Shown piece after piece: positions 1 to 10,227 of a stretch of DNA of 64,000 nucleotides. A program made the translations under genes and the position numbers. The notes under the pieces were generated by a model that was not told the origin of the DNA, searched no databases, and worked only from the letters and a program-made list of their open reading frames with translations. Within the stretch, counting starts at the first letter, position 1, and every line of letters begins with the position of its first letter. The DNA comes from Rhyacophila brunnea. Lineage: Eukaryota > Arthropoda > Insecta > Trichoptera > Rhyacophilidae. The stretch is from the NCBI GenBank assembly GCA_022495005.1, contig JAGYXB010000051.1, positions 186,001 to 250,000 on the forward strand. The letters run 5' to 3'.

Positions 1-342
1 GTCGTATGCTTGTACTGTAATAATCGGTAGGTACGTAAATTTATCACGTTTTTGTATAGAATATCGTGATTTTTCCGACAACTTAGTTATCGTAACAAAT
101 CGGCGAAAGTTTTTTATTGTTAGTGTTAAAGCAAATAATTGAAATTGGATAATTTCAAAAAAGTTTTTTCTACGCTAAATCATAAGTATTTAATTTGAGA
201 TGTTTAAAAAATTAAATTTAATATTTTATGTCTCATGGTTTTTTGTTCAGGGCTTAATTAAATTTTACAAACAAACATACGCCATCTGCTATTTTTTTAT
301 TATACGATATTATTATAATAATATGCTGAAATTAGTGTCTAC
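1..342. other. AT-rich sequence without recognised gene
   Basis: No coding or RNA signal that I can support. A short open frame from 200 looks hydrophobic (MFKKLNLIFYVSWFF) but lacks a splice donor in the phase needed to join nuclease exon 2. Confidence 0.5.
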
Positions 343-1017
343 TAGTGAATCCAATCCCGAGCCAAAATTTTGATCCAGGGATTCCGGGATTACGATTTGA
401 CGATCCCGGCTGGTCGCGGGATTGACATTTTGTTCAATAGTTAATATAAAATTTCTATATATACAAATAACGTTGATAAAATCGGTCAAAAATAAATTTA
501 GTATAATTTATACTATTTAAGACATTTATTGTTATTATCGTGTACGTTCAATCTTGGAAATACATAGGTTTAATTGAGTAAATAACATTGTTATATGTAT
601 AAATAATAATGTGAAAGTAAAACAGTTTTATTTATTTATAAACAGATAACAAATAAAAGATCAATTAAAAGAAGAAAAAAAATACAAATGCATTAAAAAA
701 AAAACATGATGAAATCACTTTGTTAGAAGTGCGAAGCATTGTTTATTCCAATCTTTCTCATTTTTATTAATTTATGTGAAAAAATAAAATGAATTGGTAA
801 CACATGGGTAATAAATCAAACATTATTCAAACTTAGTTTGTTTCTAATGTATTTGTATGTTATTAAAAGTATCTTTTCTGTTATATTTTCGTTTTTATTT
901 TATTTTCCATAAAAATTGATAAAATAACTCAATCCCGAAAGTTTCGGGATTATGTTTACTAATCCCGGGATTCATCGGTATCGAAAATAGTTTGGGATCC
1001 TGGGATTGGAATCCTTA
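343..1017. mobile_element. hAT-type MITE, family TAGGGAATCC, copy 1 (old)
   Basis: Ends TAGTGAATCCAATCCCGAGC and GGATTGGAATCCTTA are degenerate inverted repeats of those in the copies at 49143 and 51612. The internal sequence is shared with them but visibly more diverged. Flanking 8-mers no longer match. Confidence 0.85.
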
Positions 1018-1218
1018 GTATCCTATTCATTAGCATTCAATAGTAACATAAAATTACTTTTATTATTTTTTTAAATCCCGTAAGGGACCTGTAAGGATGA
1101 ATAATTGACAAGTACCTACATATATATATTATACTACGAGTATAATCCTAGCCTACTTACTTACAATCACAACTAGAATACGAGTATATTAAGACTTTTT
1201 ACTACATTATTGAGCTGA

Positions 1219-1622
1219 AGAATGGGACAACTAGATGCTAGGACAATTGGGCCCCGCACTGTCGACGTATAGAATAGAAAGAATAGACGAAGAGGATAAA
1301 ATAACGAATAGACGTTCGTTACGATTTTATACAGAAAGTAGACAAGGAATTTTAATCAATTTCTATCCACTGGGTACTTGGTAGTTTTAATGGCCGATTG
1401 GAGGCTTTATATAAAAATAAAAGAGCTCTTTTCTTGTTGGAACTTAAACATTATGCACAATTAAATCATTATTTACCTGTGCATATTTAAATTCTCACCA
1501 AGAATAAAATAATAAATTTAAATATATTTATAAAGGTACCTATAATTTCACGAACGTCTGTTTATTTTCGAATTTCAACCGATTGTGTGGCACCCAGTTG
1601 TCCGGCGCCGAATCGTCCTAGA
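1219..1622. mobile_element. MITE family A (double-box TIR), copy 1
   Basis: Ends carry two boxes, GGACAATTKGGCGCC-like and GGACAACTGGGTGCC-like. The interior (GGCTTTATATAAAAATA, GGAACTTAAACAT, ATTCTCACCAAG) is the reverse complement of the copy at 10355-10762. It lies upstream of nuclease exon 2. Confidence 0.8.
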
Positions 1623-1837
1623 CCTATTGAGCTGGCCAGTATTACTGACAGAGATCTAATATAAGACGGTTCAGCACCACCGACTGGACGCTGACAACAT
1701 TTATTTTAAATTACGGTAAAACTAGGCGTTAGACATCTAGGCGCCGTACCGATGGATGAAATACGTTAAGAAATAAGTACCTACACGTAAGCTACGACTT
1801 TAACCAGAAAGAAAACAACGTAAGTCTAGTATTATAA

Positions 1838-1845
1838 TATAAAAG
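1838..1845 (+). promoter_or_regulatory. Candidate TATA box upstream of nuclease copy 1
   Basis: TATAAAAG at 1838-1845. The context ATAATATAAAAGTCACTT resembles ATAATATAAAGCGACT upstream of exon 1 of copy 2. A start near 1870 would leave only about 100 bp before exon 2 and no ATG, so this may be a relic promoter. Confidence 0.35.
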
Positions 1846-1975
1846 TCACTTGCCGAACGTCCAGTCCTCACATTCGCTACCAGCTTGTTAATATTGGAAA
1901 TTCGTCATATTGTTTCATACTTCTTGTTGTATGGGAAAATAATAAAACGAATGCTTTAAATTTGAAATAATTTAG

Positions 1976-2149
1976 CCACCGGATGCGTCTGGAACCTGAA
2001 CCTTGATCTTCCAGAAACTGAACCAATATACTTCACAACCTCTTTGACTCCTGAAGTTGTCATCCCAACTGCAGCTGGATTGTCACTTGCACTTAATGAG
2101 AAGATGGTCATGGTGTGCCCATCGAAGTCAAATACGATTCTTGGCACAG
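1976..2149 (+). CDS. Upstream nuclease gene, exon 2
   Basis: Acceptor TTTAG at 1971-1975 and donor GTAAGA at 2150. It encodes the first part of the N-terminal region, including GCVWNLNLDLP and PEVVIPTAAGLSL. About 76% identical to exon 2 of the downstream paralogue by my hand alignment (14 differences in 59 residues). Confidence 0.9.
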
Positions 2150-5100
2150 GTAAGATCTATTTTACAACGTTTTTATTAGCTCGTATTCTTATTTGTCTGG
2201 TGGTTCTTTGTCCGGTACAAATCTTGCAATCGATTTTTAACTGACTTCCCGACTAGCTAGACATTTGAAACTTTTAGAATATATCAGAACACGATGCCAA
2301 TGCATTCTTTTAATACTTTTAGCCATCTTTAGGTGGAATTGAATTCATTTTCAGTTAATTCTGTTTTGTATGTAAAGTTATTTTGTAAGAAATCCGTAAT
2401 CCAACCACTATTATTGGTTTCTTAGGGGGTGGTTCTAGCAACTAAATTATTAATATATACGTGCGTTACTATGGAAATTAAAATGACATTTCAGTATTCT
2501 ATATTTGTTTGTTTGTTTGTTTTTTTATTTACTTCATATCAAGTACAAGTTTGAGCATATTGAGCATAACAATTCAACAGAAAATTTAAAAACGTTGTAA
2601 ATAAAAAGTTTTTTATCTTGTAATTATTTAAAATAGTGAAATGTAGATTTTGACAGCATTTATTCGCATGTATATTAAAAAAGAGAGACTTAATGAATAT
2701 GTAATTATTATTATGCTTTTTCTGCGTGGTTTTATATTTATACGAATCAAGACTACTTGACATTTTCGTGGGGTTGCTGCCAAAAGTTGGTAAGCCGATA
2801 ATTTATAAATATCTGTGCTAGAAAAAAAATCAATGTCATCTGATTATATTATAGATTATAGAACATATAGAAGAAATTAACAATATGCCTGATTTCAGAT
2901 GGCATGTCAAACTTTGAAATTGCAATTAGAACCATAACATGATTTCCAGACCAATTTTTGGCAGTACCTAATTGTATTTTCAACGCATAGAGTCCCCCAC
3001 ATGTGGCGTTATACATTTTTAAATACAATATTTTGAAATGAAACGTTCTTCAAATTTTGATGGAAGTATTTTCGCGGATACTAGGTCAGTTTGGTTATGA
3101 CAGATGTACATAGAAAATGCAATGAACGTTATTTGGCCACGTATCTTTAATTTACTACAATTTGTAGCGCCGTATGTCTTCGTCCTACTACAGCATGCAA
3201 AATATTGTAACGAGGATGTATTATGAAAGGTATGTAAAACAGGTTGATCGCAGTCATATTCGGGATTAACCACATCTATTCGTTGTTAAATATATAAAAA
3301 GAGTTAAAGAGTTTTCGAATTGTTTCGAATGTTTCGTTGTACAGTGCCCATGAGGATTTTGGGTACCACGCAGTTTCTCAAACTTTGAAATCAAATTAGA
3401 CTCAGCTGGTTACCCAGTGACACATCTAGGTTAAATACCACCCAATTTCTATTTTTAGTTTCAAATTTTATATAAATGTATTAATTACCTAATTCTGAAA
3501 AATTTGTTATTCCGATCTTTCAAACGGATACAAGCAAAGACTTTTTAAAATTCTGATACAAACATCTGCTATAAATTGACTATCCTTATTATTTAGAACA
3601 TAATATGAAGAATTTGTACCTATATGAAAATGTATATTAGTAATTATTATTAGTGATACAAACTGTATTTTGCAAACATCAACAGGTGTCCAGGAACTGA
3701 CTGTTTCATGTGGTTCTGGTAACACACTCTTGTACCAAGGTGTGAATCTACCACTGAAGTTTTTTGAATGCTCCTCGAATACCCTTAGTGATTTGGTGCA
3801 GACTAAGCTTCCATGCGCCGGTGGAAAAGGAGAAATCATGAACCTAGGGTAAGGCAAACCGCAGCATGATTTTTTTTAAATTCGGGGATTAGGTATTAGG
3901 TAAACACGTTTAGGGGTGGGTGGTTTCGATTTTATATATCTTTTACTGACAAAGAGGAAGTGGATACAAAAACAATCTTTAGGATGTCAGATTTTTATTG
4001 CATTGGATTTATTAATCACAACATAGGTAAATAATAATCTTTGATTTTATTGTTGAACTTTTCATTGATTGTCACTTGATTCACTTGTCACTAAATACTT
4101 TTCTGTTATCTAAAAATTTGTAATCTTATTCCAAATAAACCTTTCTGTGATTACCATAATAAAAAATCTCAGTTTGACTTATCTAATATTTGATCAGAGT
4201 TTGAACGTAAATAAATGGTCCTAATGGTATTTTTCATCTCATACATTTAGGCTCTATCTTTATACAATAAGGTTTTCGTCGACTTTTTGGTAGTACCTGT
4301 TTTTTGATCGATTTAAGACAAATTAATGTATTGAATGACTAATAATTTTTACTCATTAATTTGTGAATTTTCGAAAATTCGATTCGGTTTAAATATGATG
4401 TTAGAGCTAAGGATTGCAATACCAAATGAAAATATCAATACCGGTTTTTCGGTTTTGCATATTGAATACCGGTATTAAAATAGTGGTATTCGTTAAAATA
4501 TCAAGAAAATACTTTCACTGCATTCTATTTTCTTTCTCAGAGTCATCAACTTTTCTGTGAAAAAAAATACAATAAAATTCCACACGGAAACCGAAATTAA
4601 GAGTATTTTTAGCTCTTGCAAAATTGTGTACAAAACTAAACTGGAGCGCTTTATTTTAGCTTTTCTTGACAAAACACAAAAGTATTCCGCCTTAAATGAA
4701 ATCTGAGAGTTTCAGCCCAAAATAAATATGTCGTGGATATTTTTGTTATTATTTCTCTTTTATCTATTATCAGTCATTTGTGATAAGTATAGTAGTATTT
4801 TTAATTTTTCTGCTTTCTTAAACCTGAAAATACCGGTATTTTAAATTGAAAAAAAAAACTGTTTTTTGATCGATGAACAGCGGAATCCCTGTTTTCAGAA
4901 TACGGTTATTGCATTCCCTATATTCTATTTTATCTTATTTATTAAATAAACATTTTGTAAGTTTTGTTGAATAGCTATTAATGTTATAGAATCCAGGATA
5001 ATATTATATTATGCATTTAATCCCATACAGTCTAACCTATATTAGTTACTTTCGAAAACTAGAATAATATTTTTCCCTGTCTTAAAACTCTACTATTTTA

Positions 5101-6634
5101 CTTTTAGATTTACATCCTCTAAGGGTCTGGCTCCCATGGTTGACGTATGTTATCACAAAATCAACGAAGCAGTCCTATTTTCGATAAATATAATCTATGG
5201 AAAAGCCATAGCGAGTAAGTATAAAATTGTCATATTATTTTTCTATAATGGTCTCATAACTATACAGGTGCAGCCGCTACCCTAAGAGCCCATAATAATT
5301 TGGTAACCGGAATGGGGACTGAACATATTTATTTAAAATATTGAGAACCCTGAACCGAGACCATAACCTCTTAAAAAATCGGGGTTTCAGTTATTCCAAT
5401 ATATATTAATTTATTATATAATTAATTATTCTATTAGTTTTGGTCATTATTTCACATGTCAATGATATATATTCAGCTTCGTGGTGCAGTTTGTAAGGCG
5501 CTGACATTCCTTTCGGGAGCTCTGGGCTTGATCCCGGTGAGGACACAATATATTTATGTGATTTTCTCAAAGCCCGGGTGTTTATGATTGTTCAAAATTA
5601 CTATCAAACACCTTGTACGAAAAAGCAAGGACATGGTTATTATTAATATAAAAATGTGTATTTTTTTATTATTATTGTGGTTGAATACCACCAAAAAAGA
5701 GATAGAAAATAATGTATAGTCACATATTTTATTTAGTTTTTAATTTAAAATAAAATATCAATAATATAGCTACCTATCAGTAAGTAGATAGACATTAGTA
5801 AGTATATTGTTTTTAATCCAAATCCCAGAAGCAACCCTATTTGATTCGTCCACTTTGTTAGACCTTGAAAAAATGAGGATTTTTAAAAAAAAGTCATCAC
5901 AATAATCAGTGTCAAAGTTGCATTTTTAAAGATATTATTTATTTTCAGTTGCCGAAATAGAAAGCACTCGTCCACAATTCCGTACACCAGGTCTGACATA
6001 TGGTACAACCACTGCAAACTTATACAAACAAACCGAACAAATGACCCGATTCACAGCACTCCTCGGACTCCGCCAGGCGCAGAAGTATCTCAATACTACA
6101 TCATTCTTGGCCAGAGGACATCTCGCACCAGACGGCGATTATCTCTTTGGCTCCTGGAGTACAGCAACATACTTCTTCGTAAATGCAGCACCAGAGTGGC
6201 AGATTATCAACGCTGGTAATTGGTTGACAGTTGAGAATACGGCAAGACAAATAGCTGGGAAACGACAAGAAGATCTTACAATTATAACAGGCGTACATGG
6301 TGTTAGCCAGCTTCCGGACATAAATGGAAACATGGTTGACTTATATCTTATGGCAGATAATAAACTCCCTGTACCGAAATGGTATTGGAAGATTCTGTAT
6401 TCTTCTTTAAAACAAGAAGGAATTGCTTTTGTTACTGCGAATAATCCTCATTTGGATTATATCAGTGAGAAAGAAATGCTCTGTAGGAATATTTGCAAAG
6501 AGGTTGGATTTAATAAGACGGATTGGACCAACTACCTTAAAGGCTTTACATATTGTTGTGATGTAAATGAACTTCTCAGTGCTGTTGGTACCCTACCACC
6601 AATTAATATTTCTGGTCGTATAACCAATTTTTAA
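1976..6634 (+). CDS. Secreted DNA/RNA non-specific endonuclease (insect dsRNase-like), upstream paralogue; exon 1 not found
   Basis: Exons 1976-2149, 3686-3848, 5108-5214 and 5949-6634 join in frame (introns GT-AG, phases 1, 2, 1) and end at TAA. Exon lengths 174, 163, 107 and 686 are identical to exons 2-5 of the complete paralogue at 10149-14567. The last exon carries the NUC-domain motif SFLARGHLAPDGD (catalytic His codon 6119-6121) and the metal-site stretch VNAAPEWQIINAGNW. By family knowledge (Serratia nuclease, EndoG, Bombyx dsRNase) such proteins cut DNA and single- or double-stranded RNA with a His general base and Mg2+ on an Asn; insect members are secreted into gut lumen or saliva. 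Exon 2 needs one incoming base and has no usable upstream ATG, so a signal-peptide exon is expected. None is recognisable in 1-1975; it may lie off the window or be lost. Exons 2-5 have no stops, so recent function is plausible. Confidence 0.85.
2161..2601 (+). mobile_element. MITE family B, copy 1, in intron 2 of nuclease copy 1
   Basis: Terminal inverted repeat TTTACAACGTTTTTA / AAAAACGTTGTAAA. Interior includes TTAGCTCGTATTC and TTCCCGACTAGCTAGACATT. Related copies: inverted at 11450-11912, direct at 35360-35805. Confidence 0.85.
2602..3685. other. Rest of nuclease copy 1 intron 2
   Basis: AT-rich intron sequence; no element or conserved motif recognised. Confidence 0.6.
3686..3848 (+). 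CDS. Upstream nuclease gene, exon 3
   Basis: Acceptor AACAG at 3681-3685 and donor GTAAGG at 3849. Encodes a cysteine-containing stretch (LTVSCGSGNTLLY, FFECSSNTLSDLV, PCAGG) of the N-terminal region. About 82% identical to the paralogous exon. Confidence 0.92.
4408..4920. mobile_element. Candidate hAT-type MITE in intron 3 of nuclease copy 1
   Basis: Ends TAAGGATTGCAATACC and GGTTATTGCATTCCCTA are imperfect inverted repeats, with ACCGGTATT-rich subterminal sequence at both sides. No target duplication is left. Similar ATTGCAATTCCTA appears at 10809-10821. Confidence 0.55.
5108..5214 (+). CDS. Upstream nuclease gene, exon 4
   Basis: Acceptor TTTTAG at 5102-5107 and donor GTAAGT at 5215. Encodes FTSSKGLAPMVDVCY and EAVLFSINIIYGKAIA, the entry into the NUC domain. 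This is the most diverged exon of the pair (about 69% identity). Confidence 0.92.
5468..5630 (+). mobile_element. tRNA-derived SINE in intron 4 of nuclease copy 1
   Basis: Box A-like TGGTGCAGTTTGTAAGG and box B-like GGGCTTGATCCC. Then GTGATTTTCTCAAAG and GGGTGTTTATGA, shared with the SINE at 47940. Not a tRNA gene: no acceptor stem pairing. Confidence 0.65.
5949..6634 (+). CDS. Upstream nuclease gene, exon 5 (catalytic, terminal)
   Basis: Acceptor TTTTCAG ending at 5948 and stop TAA at 6632-6634. Contains ARGHLAPDGD, the Asn-Trp-Glu metal-site segment, and a cysteine-rich C-terminus (LCRNICKEVGF, CCDVNEL). About 85% identical to the paralogous exon, with no frame disruption. Confidence 0.95.
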
Positions 6635-6714
6635 TTATTTTAAATAATTTATATAATTTCTAAATATAGATACAATTTATTTATACAGACTAGATAAATA
6701 CAAATAATTTTCAA

Positions 6715-6720
6715 AATAAA
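6715..6720 (+). promoter_or_regulatory. Candidate polyadenylation signal, nuclease copy 1
   Basis: AATAAA about 80 bp after the stop codon, in AT-rich 3' sequence. Confidence 0.55.
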
Positions 6721-7014
6721 TTCTCTTCATTGTGTTTGATTTATGGTTACAATCATGTAAATTGTACGTATTAATTAACAATTTTTTTCATTCAACGAAT
6801 AATTCACAAGATTTAAGAATGTAACATTAAAAATTATTCAAATAAGTTACAACAAAAAAAAATCTTAGAGTGATCCGTGACGTCGGTTAGTAATTAAACC
6901 TAATACCTACTTTGATTTAAAATACAAGAGCCGATCGCCAATAGTAACTCAATTTGGAAAGTACTTCAGAGAGTATTAAGTGCCATTCGTTAACAATTTG
7001 TCGCAATTAAGTAT

Positions 7015-7169
7015 GACGCCTATAGCATATTGGTATATGTGCATGAGCGTGAAACCCGAGAGATGCCGGTTCGATTCCTGCTGGGTATATTACTTTTTTC
7101 AAAAAAAGATTTTTTCTATTGGTTATAATATATTTTCTCAGACATGTTTTCAAAATTATGTATGTACAT
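7015..7169 (+). mobile_element. tRNA-derived SINE
   Basis: Box A-like TAGCATATTGG and box B GGTTCGATTCC, followed by a T-rich body and the tail word ATGTTTTCAAAATTATGTATG, also seen near 20336, 43640 and 50280. Confidence 0.65.
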
Positions 7170-7512
7170 ATTACATTTCACCGTAGTACAGTTGACCGTG
7201 AGCTTTTTTATAGGAAAGAGATGACCGTATACTATACGGTCATCTTTATAGCACCGAGATGAAAAAAAATACGCGTTGTTCGTGGAGCAATGATGTTCCA
7301 ATTTTACCTAACCCAACATAACCTAACAAAAATATTCTAGTATATCAGCTATTTTTCAAATTTGCTTGCCGCTAGCTTCCTGTAAACCGACAAGAACCGT
7401 GTTTTATTTAGACATGAAATTTATCTCAGAACTATACGACCCAAAGCGGTTGGACGGTCTTTAATATACGACCGTATATTTCCAATACAACATTTCACGG
7501 CGAAGTGTGACT
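7170..7512. mobile_element. MITE family C, copy 1
   Basis: Ends contain ATTTCACCG and GTTGACCGTGAGC in inverted arrangement, with AGAGATGACCGTATACTAT. The interior (AAACCGACAAGAACCGTG, AGCTTCCTGTAAACC) is the reverse complement of the copy at 33443-33770. Confidence 0.75.
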
Positions 7513-9120
7513 TTGACTTATAATATACGTAGGCCAAACTTTCTTATTAAACTGTATCTATAATTAGGTATACAATAATATTAATAAGCCACCACGGAAC
7601 ACACAATTTGAGAAATACTATCTGCAGCAAAGATGTAGGATGGCGTAGTTTTCAATCTCTTTGATCTGCACGGTGCACCTATAGGTGATTGAAATTGAGA
7701 CCAGAACTCGAAACCATGTCAAACTAAACAACCCAGAAATGCGTTCTCGAGGTTGATAAAAATTCTGTGCAAACGTGATTCAAAACTGTAGGTTAAGAAC
7801 ACTCTAGTTATGAAGAATCTGCGTCAGACTTCTACAGAATCAATTTTTGGGACCGCAATCAATAGGAAAAATATTACAAAATGGTAACCAGCCCTTGGTT
7901 AAAATACGACACTAGAGTAAGAAGGCTGTATACGACGGAACTTCGGGGTGTTGGTGAGAAGATGAAAGAAAACTGAGTGCTGTCCGCAGTGGAACGGACG
8001 TAGAATCTAATAATCAAATTAATAAAACAATAATGTACTTATTGGGTACCAAACCTCATGTCGCAGCTTCATAAGTAGAGCTTATATATTTTTTTAAGTT
8101 CTCGAATTCAAGAATATGTTTTTCGAGAATTCGAGATTGTTTCATGGATTTCTCCAAAATTCTCGTAAAATGTCAATCAACTTTTATTTCGGCCAAATCG
8201 GTTTGAGATCAAAATTGAAACAATTTTTAGCGTTTCTGGCCAAATTACATTTCAAAATTAAGAATTTGAGGGTTTCTATTTCAGATCAACGTCGGCGGCT
8301 TTTTCGTTTAAAATTCCCTTTGTTAATTTTTTTTTAGTACCAATTTATCAAATTTTCTAGATTCACATTAATGATTTTTTGAGAAATGATTCAGTTTTCT
8401 GATTACTTCTCAAGAATTTTCGAAACGAGATTTCTCGGTCAGAATTTATCTCTATTCATAAGTAAGTAGCTACGTACATTTATGTTCATAACCAGATAAT
8501 AATCTGTAGGTCATAATAAACTGAAACAAGAATTAGTCAACAGTATTAAAGACAATGTCAAAGTAATATTAAATGAATTCTAAAGATATGTCACTGTCAA
8601 CGCTGCATTATGTTTACCGTCTAGGCGTGCAATAGTCAGTACCTATTGCAATATCAGTAAACGTTTTTATTTGATATGGTAATGTAAATAAGTAGTAACA
8701 TGGAGACATGCTGTAAATATTATTACAAGAACCCTGAATAAGTCCACGGCATAATCTAGGGATCTAATTATATTGTTACAGCCTTCCTAATTATTATAAT
8801 GGGTATATCATATTTGAATTTCGCTCAAATATAAAACTAATATTCATAAATTGATTAAATAATATTTATATTATACATAGTATTATGGGTTTGCAGATAT
8901 TAAAATGACATTAATTTATAATATATTATTCATATATTTTCATCCACTCGGTTATAATATAATAATTTTATAAGTAAGAACTAAAAAGTTGGAATACTAT
9001 GTCGGTCCTGCAGTCCGGACCCTGGACGTCCTCGGGTAAAAAATCATAAGTTAAGTCCCTAATTAAGTTTATGAAATATTACGTACTGTGGTGAAATAAA
9101 ATATAATTATTTTCTTTTCT
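7513..9120. other. Intergenic, repeat-bearing, no gene
   Basis: Between about 8096 and 8460 there are several TTCTCGAGAATT-like words in inverted arrangement, likely a decayed foldback element. The small open frame at 8116-8337 lies inside it and has no recognisable product. Confidence 0.4.
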
Positions 9121-9250
9121 GTGTCTGGATACAGAGTATGTTACTAGAAAAGTACGGGGATCTATGGTTGAAACGACGAGAGGCTATAAGTAGTAGGCGG
9201 GGTAAATTTTAAAGTCGGTGGCATCTGCTAGATTTTGTTGACCCCATCGT
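9121..9250 (-). repeat. Unassigned repeat F, partial copy on minus strand
   Basis: The reverse complement shares AACAAAATCTAGCAG, then GACTT and AAATTTACCCC, then a TTCAACC.TRGAT segment, with the copies at 52430 and 53505. Confidence 0.65.
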
Positions 9251-9398
9251 CTCCCTCCCACAAATTATTATATATATTTTTTGGAAATGGACCCCTCTCA
9301 TGCCATTTTTTTGTGGGCGCTCCTGCCATACCTACAACATGTCGAAAAGATGGGACAGAACGATGCGGATTACACACTCGGACACTAACGGTTTCTAG

Positions 9399-9672
9399 CA
9401 GCGGCGCGTTTATTGACGTTAGAAGCCTGACGCACTGACTGATATAGAGGCCATATACAATAAAAAAATGACAATGTATTTTAAACTTTATTTCTTCAAT
9501 TTTTTTTATACTTTGGGTAATATTTTATACTCAGTTTCTGAGAAATACGCATCGTTTTTTAAATTTAAATACAATTTAATTACTCTGTGACCGTTTTTAA
9601 TTATTTAGAGGCCCTCTTTTAAATTTTCTAACAAATCGGTTGCGTTATTTGCGTCAAAGAAACGCGCCGCTG
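9399..9672. mobile_element. hAT-type MITE, family CAGCGGCGCG
   Basis: Ends CAGCGGCGCGTTTATTGACG and CGTCAAAGAAACGCGCCGCT(G) are near-perfect inverted repeats. Flanking 8-mers GTTTCTAG and TTTTCTAA share TTTCTA. A truncated inverted copy lies at 30104-30270. Confidence 0.8.
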
Positions 9673-10092
9673 TTTTCTAATAATAAGAACCGTTAGGCTA
9701 CGAGTATACGATAACCACTTGTGAATACAATTGGCCGCAGTGACTCGTAAGTATGCAAGAACAATTTGTTTGAATTTGGGGAAATGCCGAATCCACAGTG
9801 GAAACGACAAGGTTAAGGACAAGGGAAGGTAGTGACACGAAATGAATATTTTAATTATTATTAGATTATATTACAGATATTTTTTATATCGAATCGGACC
9901 ATACTATTTTTATGTGCGCACCTTAACTACGTTGTACGTGGTTTGTTAAATATTATAAAATGAACAGTTTCTTTCTACAAACTACTGTATCCAATCCAAT
10001 TAACTTCCTGAACCAATAGGAATACAACAAAACAGTTGGTATATCGCTAATATTGACGTAGCTGTGATTAAAACATTCGCCAATCATAATAA

Positions 10093-10099
10093 TATAAAG
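10093..10099 (+). promoter_or_regulatory. Candidate TATA box of nuclease copy 2
   Basis: TATAAAG about 55 bp upstream of the ATG, implying a 5' UTR of roughly 25 nt. Flanking bases resemble the TATA region of copy 1. A second AT-rich stretch TATATAG nearer the ATG is an alternative. Confidence 0.4.
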
Positions 10100-10148
10100 C
10101 GACTAACGGTGAAAATCCTGAGTTTTATATAGATTTCTCCGGAGCAAC

Positions 10149-10227
10149 ATGGTGGATGCGTGGAAAAAGATTCAGCAATTTCTTGCCCTGTGTGTGGTGA
10201 CCACTGTGGTGACAGATGCTGCAGTTG
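10149..10227 (+). CDS. Downstream nuclease gene, exon 1 (signal peptide)
   Basis: ATG at 10149 in context GCAACATGG, donor GTAAAT at 10228. Encodes MVDAWKKIQQFLALCVVTTV and a short TDAAV tail. The reading frame joins exon 2 exactly (phase 1), which supports this start. Confidence 0.9.

Noticed and set aside
200..345. Hydrophobic frame MFKKLNLIFYVSWFF as a possible exon 1 of nuclease copy 1
   Set aside because: No GT donor in phase 1 at its end, not similar to the exon 1 of copy 2, and AT-rich DNA gives such frames by chance.
6101..6333. Minus-strand frames antisense to nuclease exon 5
   Set aside because: Shadows of the coding exon; no independent family signal.
7020..7090. Possible tRNA gene
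   Set aside because: Same reason: SINE head with T-rich body and shared tail.
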